Of a stretch of DNA of 64,000 bases, positions 1-7,865 are shown in pieces. How positions within the stretch are numbered: the stretch's first letter is position 1; each line of letters starts with the position of its first letter. The stretch comes from CAWJLS01 sp963843755 (GTDB taxonomy: Bacteria > Acidobacteriota > Thermoanaerobaculia > Multivoradales > DATKCC01). The position numbers and the translations under genes are program-made. The stretch covers positions 1 through 64,000 of the forward strand of contig CAWJLS010000006.1 in assembly GCA_963843755.1 (NCBI GenBank), given 5' to 3'. Under the pieces are notes generated by a model, which was not told the DNA's origin, did not search any database, and saw nothing but the letters and a program-made list of their open reading frames with translations.

Positions 1-1
1 C

Positions 2-271
2 CACACCGACAAGGGTGGGCCCTTCATCTTCGAGCACGGCTCGTCGCGGGTCGAGGGCTGCACCGCCTGCCACGATCCCCACGGCGCTCCGAACCGGCAC
101 ATGCTGCTCTATCAAGACCTCGGGCAGCTCTGCTACTCGTGCCACTCCGAGGTGCCGGGCTTCCACACCTCCGGCGCGCCGGACAACATCCGCTTCGGCC
201 AGGACGCGAACTGCACCAACTGCCATTCGTCGATCCACGGCTCGAACTTCAACCCGTTCTTCCTCCAGTAA
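2..271 (+). CDS. Multiheme c-type cytochrome, C-terminal part (DmsE/MtrA-like)
   Basis: The window opens inside this gene; the last 89 codons and the stop are present. Three CxxCH haem-binding motifs (CTACH, CYSCH, CTNCH) lie within about 70 residues, with extra histidines that could be distal ligands. This density is typical of periplasmic deca-haem cytochromes of the MtrA/DmsE type, which pass electrons through an outer-membrane porin to an outside acceptor. The next gene, 12 bases downstream, is an MtrB/PioB-like barrel, the usual partner. Full haem number, signal peptide and exact subfamily cannot be judged because the 5' end is missing. Multiheme identity is secure; the DmsE/MtrA label rests on the neighbour and motif spacing. 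Confidence 0.88.
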   Translation, partial: HTDKGGPFIFEHGSSRVEGCTACHDPHGAPNRHMLLYQDLGQLCYSCHSEVPGFHTSGAPDNIRFGQDANCTNCHSSIHGSNFNPFFLQ

Positions 272-283
272 GCGAGGTCCACC

Positions 284-2146
284 ATGAAACGAACTGCACG
301 CAGCACGACGATCGTCCTGGTGCCGGCACTCGTCCTGGGGCTCGCGGTCCTGTTCGGCCCGAGTGCCTCCGCCGAGGAAGACGGCACGTTCGACGGACGC
401 CTGGTGATCGGCTACCGCGACGTCAATGTCAACGGCGAGGTCAACAAGTACCGTGAGGACATCAACCTGGACGACGGTCCCCGGCTGATGGAGCTCGACC
501 TCTCGCTGACGCCCGACGGTACGCTCCGCAACTTCGTCGACCGGATCCAGCTCAACGTCAACGAGCTCGGCGGCGAGCCCTTCGAGAGCATCCGCCTGGC
601 GGTCGAGAAGTTCGGCCGCTTCGACTTCGAATACAACCGCACCGAGTCCCAGTACTTCTACAACGACCAGCTCTTCCCCGAGGAGCTGGTGAGCGAGCGC
701 AACGGCCGGGCGGGTGACTTCCACACGTTCGACTTCCGGCGGGTGCGCGACCGCGCCAGCTTGAAGCTCGATCTCACGTCCCGGGCCAAGCTGACCTTCG
801 GCTTCGACCGCTACTCGAAGATCGGCGACAGCACCACCACGCTCGATCTCCAGCGCGACGAGGTCGAGCTCGACCGGCCGATCGACGAGACCCAGTACCA
901 GTACAACGCCGGCTTCCAGTACGCCTGGGACAAGGTGACCCTGGGCCTCGACGAGCGCTACTCGAAGTACGACAACGCCTACGAGATCTTCTCCCCCGGC
1001 CAGCAGGTCGGCAGCTCGGTGCTCGACTACTTCTTCCTCGACCAGCCCTACAGCTTCGAGAGCTGGGACCACACGGTCCGGGTCGTGGCGACGCCGGTCG
1101 AGCGTCTGACCATCCGGGCATCGGGCACTGTCCAGAACCTGGACATGGACCTGTCGTCCACCGAGGAGGCCGGGGGCACCAGCTTCAACGGCTCTCCGTA
1201 CACCACCGACGTCGCCGGGAACGGCACCATCAGCCGGGACACCGATCTCTACGACGTCGACCTGACCTACGTCCTCACCGACCAGTGGGCCCTGGTGGGC
1301 AGCTACTACTACCGCAACCTCGACCAGAGCGGCGACTTCGTTCTCGACGGCACCCCGAACCGGGGCCGGTGGGAGATCGAGACCGACGGCGTCGAGGCCG
1401 GCGTCCAGTGGAGCGGCCCCAACCACTTCACCATCACGGTGGGAGGACGGACCGAGAGCCGTGACGTCAAGCACTCGGCGGTCGAGGAGGGCGACGCCCA
1501 GGATCCGGAGTCTCGGACCACCGACAACGACGGCCTGTTCGGGACCGTCGCCTGGCGGCCGATCAAGGGTCTGGATCTCACCCTCGACTACGAGGACAGC
1601 TCGATCGACGATCCGTTCACCCTGATCTCGGCCACCGACCGGACGCGGACCCGCTTCACCGGCCGCTACCGTCTGGACAACGGGTTCTGGGTCTCCGGCA
1701 CCTACCAGAAGAGCGAGTACAAGAACAGCAACTCGAGCTGGGACGGTGACCACGAGTACTACACGGCTCGCGCCGGCTACCACAAGGATCGCCTGGACGC
1801 CCAGCTCGGCTACTCGGTCATTCAGATCGACCGGTCGATCCTCAACGACGTCAACGACGGCGTGCTGTTCAATATCAACTACGGGCTGGACTCGGACTTC
1901 CTGGACGGCATGATCCGCTACCGGGTGACCGAGAGCCTGTGGCTGGGTGGCGAGGCACGGCTCTACGACAACAGCGGGACCTTCGGCGTCGAGCGCGACG
2001 ACTACCGGCTCTACGGCGAGTACCACTTCGTCCAGGGCTACCTCGTCCGCGTCGGCTATCGCACCATCGACTACAACGAGAAGGCGTACAACTTCGACGA
2101 TTACGACGCCGACATTCTGGACTTCGGGGTCGGGCTCACCTGGTAA
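284..2146 (+). CDS. MtrB/PioB-family outer-membrane beta-barrel protein
   Basis: A 620-residue protein with a cleavable signal peptide (hydrophobic core about residues 10-24, cleavage near ASAEE). It is rich in alternating aromatic and polar strands (for example GSYYYRNLDQSG, YYTARAGYHKD) and ends in an aromatic residue (GLTW), as outer-membrane barrels do. Length and layout fit the decahaem-associated MtrB/PioB family, which sheathes a multihaem cytochrome so that electrons cross the outer membrane. The preceding gene is a multihaem cytochrome, consistent with one operon. No cysteine is present, so the CxxC motif reported near the N-terminus of Shewanella MtrB is absent, as in several distant homologues. 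A generic porin is the alternative. Confidence 0.8.
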   Translation: MKRTARSTTIVLVPALVLGLAVLFGPSASAEEDGTFDGRLVIGYRDVNVNGEVNKYREDINLDDGPRLMELDLSLTPDGTLRNFVDRIQLNVNELGGEPFESIRLAVEKFGRFDFEYNRTESQYFYNDQLFPEELVSERNGRAGDFHTFDFRRVRDRASLKLDLTSRAKLTFGFDRYSKIGDSTTTLDLQRDEVELDRPIDETQYQYNAGFQYAWDKVTLGLDERYSKYDNAYEIFSPGQQVGSSVLDYFFLDQPYSFESWDHTVRVVATPVERLTIRASGTVQNLDMDLSSTEEAGGTSFNGSPYTTDVAGNGTISRDTDLYDVDLTYVLTDQWALVGSYYYRNLDQSGDFVLDGTPNRGRWEIETDGVEAGVQWSGPNHFTITVGGRTESRDVKHSAVEEGDAQDPESRTTDNDGLFGTVAWRPIKGLDLTLDYEDSSIDDPFTLISATDRTRTRFTGRYRLDNGFWVSGTYQKSEYKNSNSSWDGDHEYYTARAGYHKDRLDAQLGYSVIQIDRSILNDVNDGVLFNINYGLDSDFLDGMIRYRVTESLWLGGEARLYDNSGTFGVERDDYRLYGEYHFVQGYLVRVGYRTIDYNEKAYNFDDYDADILDFGVGLTW

Positions 2147-2213
2147 CCACCCCCAGGGCTCCGGGAGGCAAAGCCAAGCCGCCCCCGGAGCCCAGCCCCC
2201 GATCCCGACACCA

Positions 2214-2251
2214 CGCCGGGCGGGCCTTCCTCAGGCCCCCCGGCGTTCTTT
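2214..2251 (+). terminator. Probable Rho-independent terminator after the MtrB-like gene
   Basis: CGCCGGGCGGGCCT pairs with AGGCCCCCCGGCG (one bulged base) around a five-base loop, followed directly by the T-rich run TTCTTTATT. A second, weaker hairpin (CTCCGGG...CCCGGAG) lies just upstream at 2159-2190. It would end the cytochrome/MtrB transcript before the hcrC promoter. Confidence 0.6.
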
Positions 2252-2303
2252 ATTGACCCGCGGGGGTCTGCCGGCAGACCCTCCGATCAACTCTCCCCCC
2301 ACC

Positions 2304-2333
2304 TTGACACCCCTCGCCGCCGGGCGGCACAAT
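2304..2333 (+). promoter_or_regulatory. Candidate sigma-70 promoter of hcrC
   Basis: A perfect -35 hexamer TTGACA (2304-2309), an 18-base spacer and the -10-like CACAAT (2328-2333). The ATG of hcrC starts at 2342, only eight bases past the -10 box. The transcript would therefore begin at or next to the start codon, with no room for a ribosome-binding site. Confidence 0.5.
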
Positions 2334-2341
2334 CGCGGCCG

Positions 2342-2884
2342 ATGTCCGACCGCCTGACCACCCTCACCCTGCGCGTCAACGGCGAAGACCTCCCCGTGGT
2401 CTTCCCCACCCACCACACCCTGCTCGAGGTCCTGCGCGAAGAGTGCGGCCTCACGGGCACCAAGCACGGCTGCGAGCTGGGCGAGTGCGGCACCTGCACG
2501 GTCCTCGTCGACGGCCAGCCCGTCCTCTCGTGCCTGGTCCTGGCGGCCGAGATGGCCGGCCGGTCGATCGAGACCGTCGAGGGACTCCAGGAAGCCAACC
2601 GGCTCCATCCCCTCCAGGCCGCCTTCGCAGACCTGGGTGCTGCCCAGTGTGGATATTGCACTCCGGGCATCCTGATGGCGGCCCGTGCCCTGCTCAGGAA
2701 AAACCCGACGCCGAACAGGGAAGAAATCCGCGCCGCCCTCGCCGGCAACCTCTGCCGCTGCACCGGGTACATCAAGATCCTCGAGGCCGTCGAAGGCGCG
2801 GCGGCGGTGTTGCGTGGTGAGGACTGGACGCCCGCTCACGCCAGCCTCTACGGCGCACCCGAGCCGCCCGGGTCCGGCCGCTGA
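2342..2884 (+). CDS. hcrC: 2Fe-2S subunit of 4-hydroxybenzoyl-CoA reductase-like enzyme
   Basis: A 180-residue two-cluster iron-sulfur protein of the xanthine dehydrogenase family. The N-terminal plant-ferredoxin domain has C44, C49, C52 and C64. The C-terminal helical domain has C103 and C106 (CGYC), then C138 and C140 (CRC), the canonical set for two [2Fe-2S] clusters that pass electrons between the molybdenum site and the partner subunit. It is placed as HcrC because the large and FAD subunits downstream match 4-hydroxybenzoyl-CoA reductase. It is separated from hcrA by an unrelated secreted-protein gene, unlike the usual contiguous operon. Another aromatic or aldehyde hydroxylase of the family remains possible. 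Confidence 0.85.
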   Translation: MSDRLTTLTLRVNGEDLPVVFPTHHTLLEVLREECGLTGTKHGCELGECGTCTVLVDGQPVLSCLVLAAEMAGRSIETVEGLQEANRLHPLQAAFADLGAAQCGYCTPGILMAARALLRKNPTPNREEIRAALAGNLCRCTGYIKILEAVEGAAAVLRGEDWTPAHASLYGAPEPPGSGR

Positions 2885-3059
2885 ATCCGCGCTCGCGGCG
2901 CGCCATCCGCCCTGTCGGACAGGGCGTGAGACACCACACGGTCGCCCCCCGACACTCCCCACGTTCCGCCCCCTGCGAAGACAGTCAACCAGGAGCTCGC
3001 GTCGCGACCTCGGCGGAGTTGGCACGGGACCTGCTCTACCCTCGATGCGGAGGTTGACC

Positions 3060-4040
3060 ATGAGAATGAATTCGATTCCGATCTGCCTGACGCTTCTCGC
3101 TCTCATGACCGCCACTCCCATCCTGGCGGTCGAAGCCGCCGTTTCCGGCCAGGGAACCATCGACATCCAGTTCCTCGACGAGCCGATCCCGGACCTGGAC
3201 GCCTACGCCGATCAGCTCGCCGGCGTCACCAGCGCCGCCGGCGCCGCCTCTCTGCGTTCGCTGGTCGGCAGCGGCGGTACCGAGCTCGCCCCGGTCGCCG
3301 AGCGCTCCTCCGGCGCCTCCGACGTCCTCCTCGTCCCCTACTTCGAGGTCGACAAGACGAACGCCAACGGTGCCACCACCATGCTGGCGGTCCGCAACGA
3401 GACCAACGCCGAGCTGCCCGTGCGCATCCTCTACGTCTCGGCCCTGGGCGGCACCGTCGAGGTGAGTGAGGACGTGACCCTCGCCCCGTCCGCCACCCGC
3501 ACCATCAACCTTCGTGACGTGAAGGGCCTGGCCAGGGACTCCGACGGATTCGCCCGCGGCCTGGTGGTCCTCGGGGTCGTCGGCGACCAGGGCGACGGCG
3601 GCGCGATGCTCTCCGGTGACTTCTTCTACATCGACCCGGCGACCGATTACGCCACCGGCAACACCCTCATCGACATGTCGCTGGACGCGCCGAAGAACGA
3701 GCTGTGCGCCGGCTGGAGCACCCGCTTCTTCAACAGCCAGGCGATCTCCGGCCAGTCGAGCTTTCGGTTCGTGGTCGACCTGCCGTCCGGCACGGCGAGC
3801 TACGACCCCCCCACCGCGATCGGAACGGTCTACAACGAGGCCGGCGTGGCTGTGCGCTCGTTCGAGATCCGCACCGACCTGAGCTCGTTCCGCCTGACCA
3901 GCACCGACCTGGTCCCCGAGGACACCCCGTTCGGGTCGCTCTCGATCCGCTTCCCCAGCTCCGACGGCGCCGTGCTGGCCGAGCACAGCGGGTTCCATCG
4001 GCTTTCGGTGGCGCTGCGGGGGGCTTGCCTCGATCAGTAG
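3060..4040 (+). CDS. Secreted protein of unknown function between hcrC and hcrA
   Basis: A 326-residue protein with a clear signal peptide (MRMNSIPICLTLLALMTATP, cleavage near ILAVEA). The frame stays open upstream, but GGAGG at 3049-3053 lies six bases before this ATG and fixes the start. The mature part is rich in short beta-strands (LLVPYFEVD, TTMLAVRNET, LPVRILYVSALGG), reads like a beta-sandwich, and shows no catalytic motif I recognise. It interrupts the hcr genes, but nothing in the sequence ties it to aromatic metabolism. A palindromic element begins immediately after its stop codon. Confidence 0.72.
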   Translation: MRMNSIPICLTLLALMTATPILAVEAAVSGQGTIDIQFLDEPIPDLDAYADQLAGVTSAAGAASLRSLVGSGGTELAPVAERSSGASDVLLVPYFEVDKTNANGATTMLAVRNETNAELPVRILYVSALGGTVEVSEDVTLAPSATRTINLRDVKGLARDSDGFARGLVVLGVVGDQGDGGAMLSGDFFYIDPATDYATGNTLIDMSLDAPKNELCAGWSTRFFNSQAISGQSSFRFVVDLPSGTASYDPPTAIGTVYNEAGVAVRSFEIRTDLSSFRLTSTDLVPEDTPFGSLSIRFPSSDGAVLAEHSGFHRLSVALRGACLDQ

Positions 4041-4140
4041 TCTGGATCCCCCCAATCCCGACGCGTCCCTTTCCCCACTGGCCAGAACGGCCGACGAGCG
4101 TCGGCCTGGGCGGGGGGAAAGGGACGCCCCCCCTCCCGTT
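4041..4140. repeat. Palindromic intergenic element, copy A
   Basis: A perfect 14-base inverted repeat, GCGTCCCTTTCCCC at 4063-4076 and GGGGAAAGGGACGC at 4114-4127, encloses a second perfect hairpin, GGCCGACG-AG-CGTCGGCC (4089-4106). The left flank TCTGGATCCCCCCAATCCC (4041-4059) recurs nearly unchanged at copy B near 14.86 kb, and a C-rich tract follows the right arm. It starts directly after the stop of the preceding gene, so it may also act as a terminator. Copies B and C are near 14.9 and 30.0 kb. Confidence 0.65.
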
Positions 4141-4198
4141 CTCGCCTGGTCTCTGTCGGGATCGTTCCGCTCCGGTACAATCGCCGACCGGAGGAACG

Positions 4199-6766
4199 AT
4201 GGCAGAACCGGTCGAGAAGAAGAGCCCTGAACCGCGACCCGACGAGCGGGTCCGCGAAGCGAAGAACATCGTCGGCAAGCCCTTTCGGCGGGTCGACGGC
4301 CGGTCGAAGGTCACCGGCACGACCCGCTTCGCCGACGATCTCTTCTTCCCCCGCATGTGCTTCATGCGGCTGGTCCGCTCCACGGTCCCCCACGGCCGGA
4401 TCACCGGCATCGACCTGTCGGCGGCCGAGGCGATCCCCGGGGTCCTGGGCTTCCTGACCGGCAAGGACCTGCCCAACCCCTTCGGCATCTTGCCGGTTTC
4501 CCAGGACGAGCACGCCCTCTGCCCCGAGACGGTGCGCTTCGTCGGCGACCCGGTGGTCGCGGTCGCCGCCACCACCGAAGACGCTGCCTGGGAGGCGGCG
4601 CTGGCGGTCGAGGTGGCGATCGAGCCGCTCGCCACCATCGCTTCGGTCGACGAGGCGATCGAGACCCCGGAACCGCGCATCCACGACTACGGCGACCGCG
4701 GCAACCTCCACAAGACCGTCTCCATGCGCTTCGGCGACCTCGACGGCGGCTTCGCCGCAGCCGACCTGGTGATCGAGGACACGGCCTTCTACGAGGGCAA
4801 CACCCACCTGCCCATGGAGCAGCACGCCACCGTCGCAATGCCGGAGGACGAGGGCCGGGTCACCGTCTACTCCTCGACCCAGACGCCCCACTACCTCCAT
4901 CGCGCGCTGGCCAAGGTGCTGGAGCTCCCGGCCTCGCGGGTGCGGGTGGTAGCGGCGCCGGTGGGCGGCGGCTTCGGCGGCAAGAGTGACCCGTTCAACC
5001 ACGAGATCGCCGCCGCGGCGATGGCGCTCCGGCTGGGCCGCCCGGTGAAGGTGACCCTGACCCGCGAGGAGGTCTTCTACTGCCACCGCGGGCGCCACCC
5101 GGTGCTGATGCAGGTCAAGACCGGCTTCAAGAAGGACGGCTCGATGACCGCCCAGCACTTGAAGACCGCCCTCGACGGCGGCGCCTACGGCTCCTACGGG
5201 GTCGCCTCGACCTACTACACCGGTGCGCTCCAGACGGTGACTTACGACCTGCCGGCCTACCGCTTCGATGGCCTGCGCGCGTTCACCAACAAGGCGCCGT
5301 GCGGGCCCAAGCGCGGCCACGGCACGCCGCAACCCCGGTTCGCCTTCGAGACCCACCTGGACAAGGCCGCCCATGCCCTGGGGATCGACCCGGCCGACCT
5401 TCGCCTCCGCAACCTGGCGCCGGCGGACTCGGTGACCGCCAACTGGCTCAAGATCGGCTCCATGGGCCTGGGCCGCTGCATCGAAGCGGTGGTCGAGGGC
5501 TCCGGTTGGCGCGAGCGCTACGGCAAGCTGCCGGAGGGCCGGGGCCTGGGCCTGGCCTGCGGCTCCTACCTCTCCGGCGCCGGCCTGCCGATCTACTGGA
5601 ACCACATGCCCCAGTCCGGGGTCCAGCTCAAGCTCGACCGCTCGGGCGGCGTCGCCGTCTTCTGCGGCGAGTCGGAGATCGGCCAGGGGTCGGACTCGGT
5701 GCTCGCCGCCGTGGTCGCCGAGGTCCTGGGCATCGCCCTCGACGACATCCGCCTGTGCGTCGCCGACACGGATCTGACGCCGGTCGACCTGGGGAGCTAC
5801 TCCTCCCGGGTGACTCTGATGGTGGGCAACGCGGCGCTCGAGGCGGCCGACCGGGCGCGCGACCTGATCGCCCGCGCCGTGGCCGAGAAGCTGGAGGTCC
5901 CCAAAGGCCGCCTGGTCTTCGCCGACCGGCGGGTGTTCGACACGGAGGACCCCGAAACCGGGGTGTCGTTCGAGGAGGCGGTGATCGCCGCGGAAGCCAT
6001 GTTCGGCACCCTGGGAACCACCGGCTCCTACATCCCGCCCCGCTCCCCGGGCCGCTACCGCGGCGCCGGCGTCGGCCCGTCGCCGACCTACTCCTACTCG
6101 GCCGCGGTGGTCGAGACAGTCGTCGACTCCGACACCGGCCTGTTCCAAGTCGAGACGGTGTGGATCGCCCACGACGTCGGCAAGTGCATCAACCCCGCGC
6201 TGGTGATGGGCCAGATCGAAGGCAGCGTCTACATGGCCCTCGGCGAGGCGATGATGGAAGAGCAGGTCTACCGCCGCCTGCCCAAGCACCTCTCGGGCGC
6301 CCTGGTCCACAAGCACCCGTCGCTGCTCGAGTACAAGAGCCCGACCTTCGAAGAGATGCCGGCGGTGACCAGCTACATCATCGAGGATCCGGACCCGGCG
6401 GGGCCGTTCGGCGCCAAGGAGGTGGGCCAGGGGCCGCTGCTGCCGATCATGCCTGCGGTGGCCAACGCGATCTTCGACGCGGTCGGCGTCCGGGTCGACC
6501 AGGTGCCGATCCACCCCCACATGATCGCCAAGGCGCTCGAGAAAAAGGCCAAGGGCGAGGAGCCCCGGTTCGGGCCGGAGAGCTTCCCGGAGGTCGACTT
6601 CGGCGAGACTCTGGTGGTCCCGACCCCGGCGGAGGGCGGCGACGGCCGGGCGATCAACGATTACAAGCACCGCCTGCGCGGCGGCATGCGCTCCTCGTCC
6701 GGCACCATGATGGAGCGCGACGAGGCACTCAAGAAGAAGGACATCGCGTCGCTGACCACCAAGTGA
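4199..6766 (+). CDS. hcrA: Molybdopterin subunit of 4-hydroxybenzoyl-CoA reductase-like enzyme
   Basis: An 855-residue catalytic subunit of the xanthine dehydrogenase family. Residues about 25-150 form the Ald_Xan_dh_C domain (KVTGTTRFADD) and the rest the molybdopterin-binding domain, with VGGGFGGK at 255-262, GQGSDS further on, and the GAKEVGQGP segment holding the expected catalytic glutamate E741. The family inserts a Mo-cytosine-dinucleotide cofactor; 4-hydroxybenzoyl-CoA reductase removes the phenolic hydroxyl to give benzoyl-CoA in anaerobic aromatic degradation. The start was chosen for GGAGGA seven bases upstream; a -10-like TACAAT sits at 4176-4181. Substrate assignment rests on the neighbouring hcrB; another hydroxylase is possible if that marker misleads. 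Confidence 0.87.
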   Translation: MAEPVEKKSPEPRPDERVREAKNIVGKPFRRVDGRSKVTGTTRFADDLFFPRMCFMRLVRSTVPHGRITGIDLSAAEAIPGVLGFLTGKDLPNPFGILPVSQDEHALCPETVRFVGDPVVAVAATTEDAAWEAALAVEVAIEPLATIASVDEAIETPEPRIHDYGDRGNLHKTVSMRFGDLDGGFAAADLVIEDTAFYEGNTHLPMEQHATVAMPEDEGRVTVYSSTQTPHYLHRALAKVLELPASRVRVVAAPVGGGFGGKSDPFNHEIAAAAMALRLGRPVKVTLTREEVFYCHRGRHPVLMQVKTGFKKDGSMTAQHLKTALDGGAYGSYGVASTYYTGALQTVTYDLPAYRFDGLRAFTNKAPCGPKRGHGTPQPRFAFETHLDKAAHALGIDPADLRLRNLAPADSVTANWLKIGSMGLGRCIEAVVEGSGWRERYGKLPEGRGLGLACGSYLSGAGLPIYWNHMPQSGVQLKLDRSGGVAVFCGESEIGQGSDSVLAAVVAEVLGIALDDIRLCVADTDLTPVDLGSYSSRVTLMVGNAALEAADRARDLIARAVAEKLEVPKGRLVFADRRVFDTEDPETGVSFEEAVIAAEAMFGTLGTTGSYIPPRSPGRYRGAGVGPSPTYSYSAAVVETVVDSDTGLFQVETVWIAHDVGKCINPALVMGQIEGSVYMALGEAMMEEQVYRRLPKHLSGALVHKHPSLLEYKSPTFEEMPAVTSYIIEDPDPAGPFGAKEVGQGPLLPIMPAVANAIFDAVGVRVDQVPIHPHMIAKALEKKAKGEEPRFGPESFPEVDFGETLVVPTPAEGGDGRAINDYKHRLRGGMRSSSGTMMERDEALKKKDIASLTTK

Positions 6767-6812
6767 GCCCGCGGCGCGCCCGCGCCCGACCCCAGAGGAG
6801 ATCTTCCGCCCC

Positions 6813-7865
6813 ATGCTGCGTCTTCCCCGCTTCACGTTCCGCCCCGCCAAGAGCCTCGCGGAGGCCGCCGCGATCCTCACCTCCGAGGGCGCCTCCGAGG
6901 GCGCCGGCGAGTCGCCGACCCGGGTGCGCCCGGTGGCCGGCGGGACCGATCTCTGGCCGAACATGAAGCGCCGCCACCAGACGGCCGAGGTGGTGGTCGG
7001 GCTGGGGGGGATCGCCGATCTGCGGACGATCCAGGCCGACGGCTCGGGCTCCGGCAGCGGCAGAGAGCTCCGTCTGGGCGCCACGTCGACACTGACCGAG
7101 GTCGCCGAGCATCCGGCGATCCGCGAGCGCTACCCCGCCCTGGCCACCGCGGTCGAGTCGATCTCCTCACCCCCGCTGCGCAACATGGGGACGATCGGCG
7201 GCAACGTCTGCGTCGACACCCGCTGCACCTACTACAACCAGACGGAGGAGTGGCGCCGCTCGATCGACTACTGCATGAAGGAGTGCGGCGAGACCTGCTG
7301 GGTGGCGCCGAGCTCGCCCCGCTGCTGGGCCCACTCGGCGAGCGACTCGGCACCGATGCTGATCGCCCTGGGCGCCCGGGTCCGCCTGGTCTCGAGCGAG
7401 GGCGAGCGGACGATCCCGCTGCTCGAGCTCTACCGCGACGACGGCATCGACTACCTGACCAAGCGGCCCGACGAGCTGGTCGCCGAGATCCTGGTGCCGG
7501 CCGAATCGAGCCGCGATCACCTGGTGAGCTCGTTCCACAAGCTGCGCCGCCGGGGGTCGATCGACTTCGCCGTGCTGTCGGTGGCGGCGGCGCTCCGGCT
7601 GGCCGGCGACGGCACGATCGAGGACGCCCAGATCGTCCTCGGGGCGGTCTCCTCACGGCCGCTCCCGGCCGAGAAGGCCGCGGCGGTGCTGCTCGGCAAG
7701 AAGCTCACCGACGAGACCATCGCCGAGGCCGCCCGGCTCGCCCGTCGCGGCGCCACGCCGATGGACAACACCGACTTCCAGGCCCAGTGGCGGGGAGCGG
7801 TGGTGCCGAAGTACGTCGAGCGGGCGCTCCGAGATTGCTACGACTCGTTCGTCGCTGCCGGCTGA
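6813..7865 (+). CDS. hcrB: FAD/[4Fe-4S] subunit of 4-hydroxybenzoyl-CoA reductase
   Basis: A 350-residue FAD subunit of the xanthine dehydrogenase family, with FAD-binding motifs VAGGTDL (41-47) and TIGGN (127-131) and a CO-dehydrogenase flavoprotein C-terminal domain. Between them is a cysteine-rich insertion with C138, C154, C162 and C171, spacing C-x15-C-x7-C-x8-C. From memory this equals the spacing of the extra [4Fe-4S] ligands of Thauera 4-hydroxybenzoyl-CoA reductase beta subunit, a hallmark absent from ordinary xanthine dehydrogenases. C133 and C158 are additional. In the benzoyl-CoA pathway this cluster accepts low-potential electrons. GAGGAG lies upstream of the start. Its last 28 bases overlap the convergent aceK. 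Confidence 0.88.
   Translation: MLRLPRFTFRPAKSLAEAAAILTSEGASEGAGESPTRVRPVAGGTDLWPNMKRRHQTAEVVVGLGGIADLRTIQADGSGSGSGRELRLGATSTLTEVAEHPAIRERYPALATAVESISSPPLRNMGTIGGNVCVDTRCTYYNQTEEWRRSIDYCMKECGETCWVAPSSPRCWAHSASDSAPMLIALGARVRLVSSEGERTIPLLELYRDDGIDYLTKRPDELVAEILVPAESSRDHLVSSFHKLRRRGSIDFAVLSVAAALRLAGDGTIEDAQIVLGAVSSRPLPAEKAAAVLLGKKLTDETIAEAARLARRGATPMDNTDFQAQWRGAVVPKYVERALRDCYDSFVAAG

Noticed and set aside
2231..3166. A minus-strand frame of about 310 codons covering hcrC
   Set aside because: No coherent domain; it lies antisense to a clear two-cluster iron-sulfur protein and across a terminator.
4034..7084. A very long open frame on the minus strand opposite hcrA (over 1000 codons)
   Set aside because: It is a mirror of hcrA caused by the GC-rich codon pattern; the product is Arg/Gly/Asp-rich low-complexity sequence with no domain and the plus strand holds a clear molybdoenzyme subunit.
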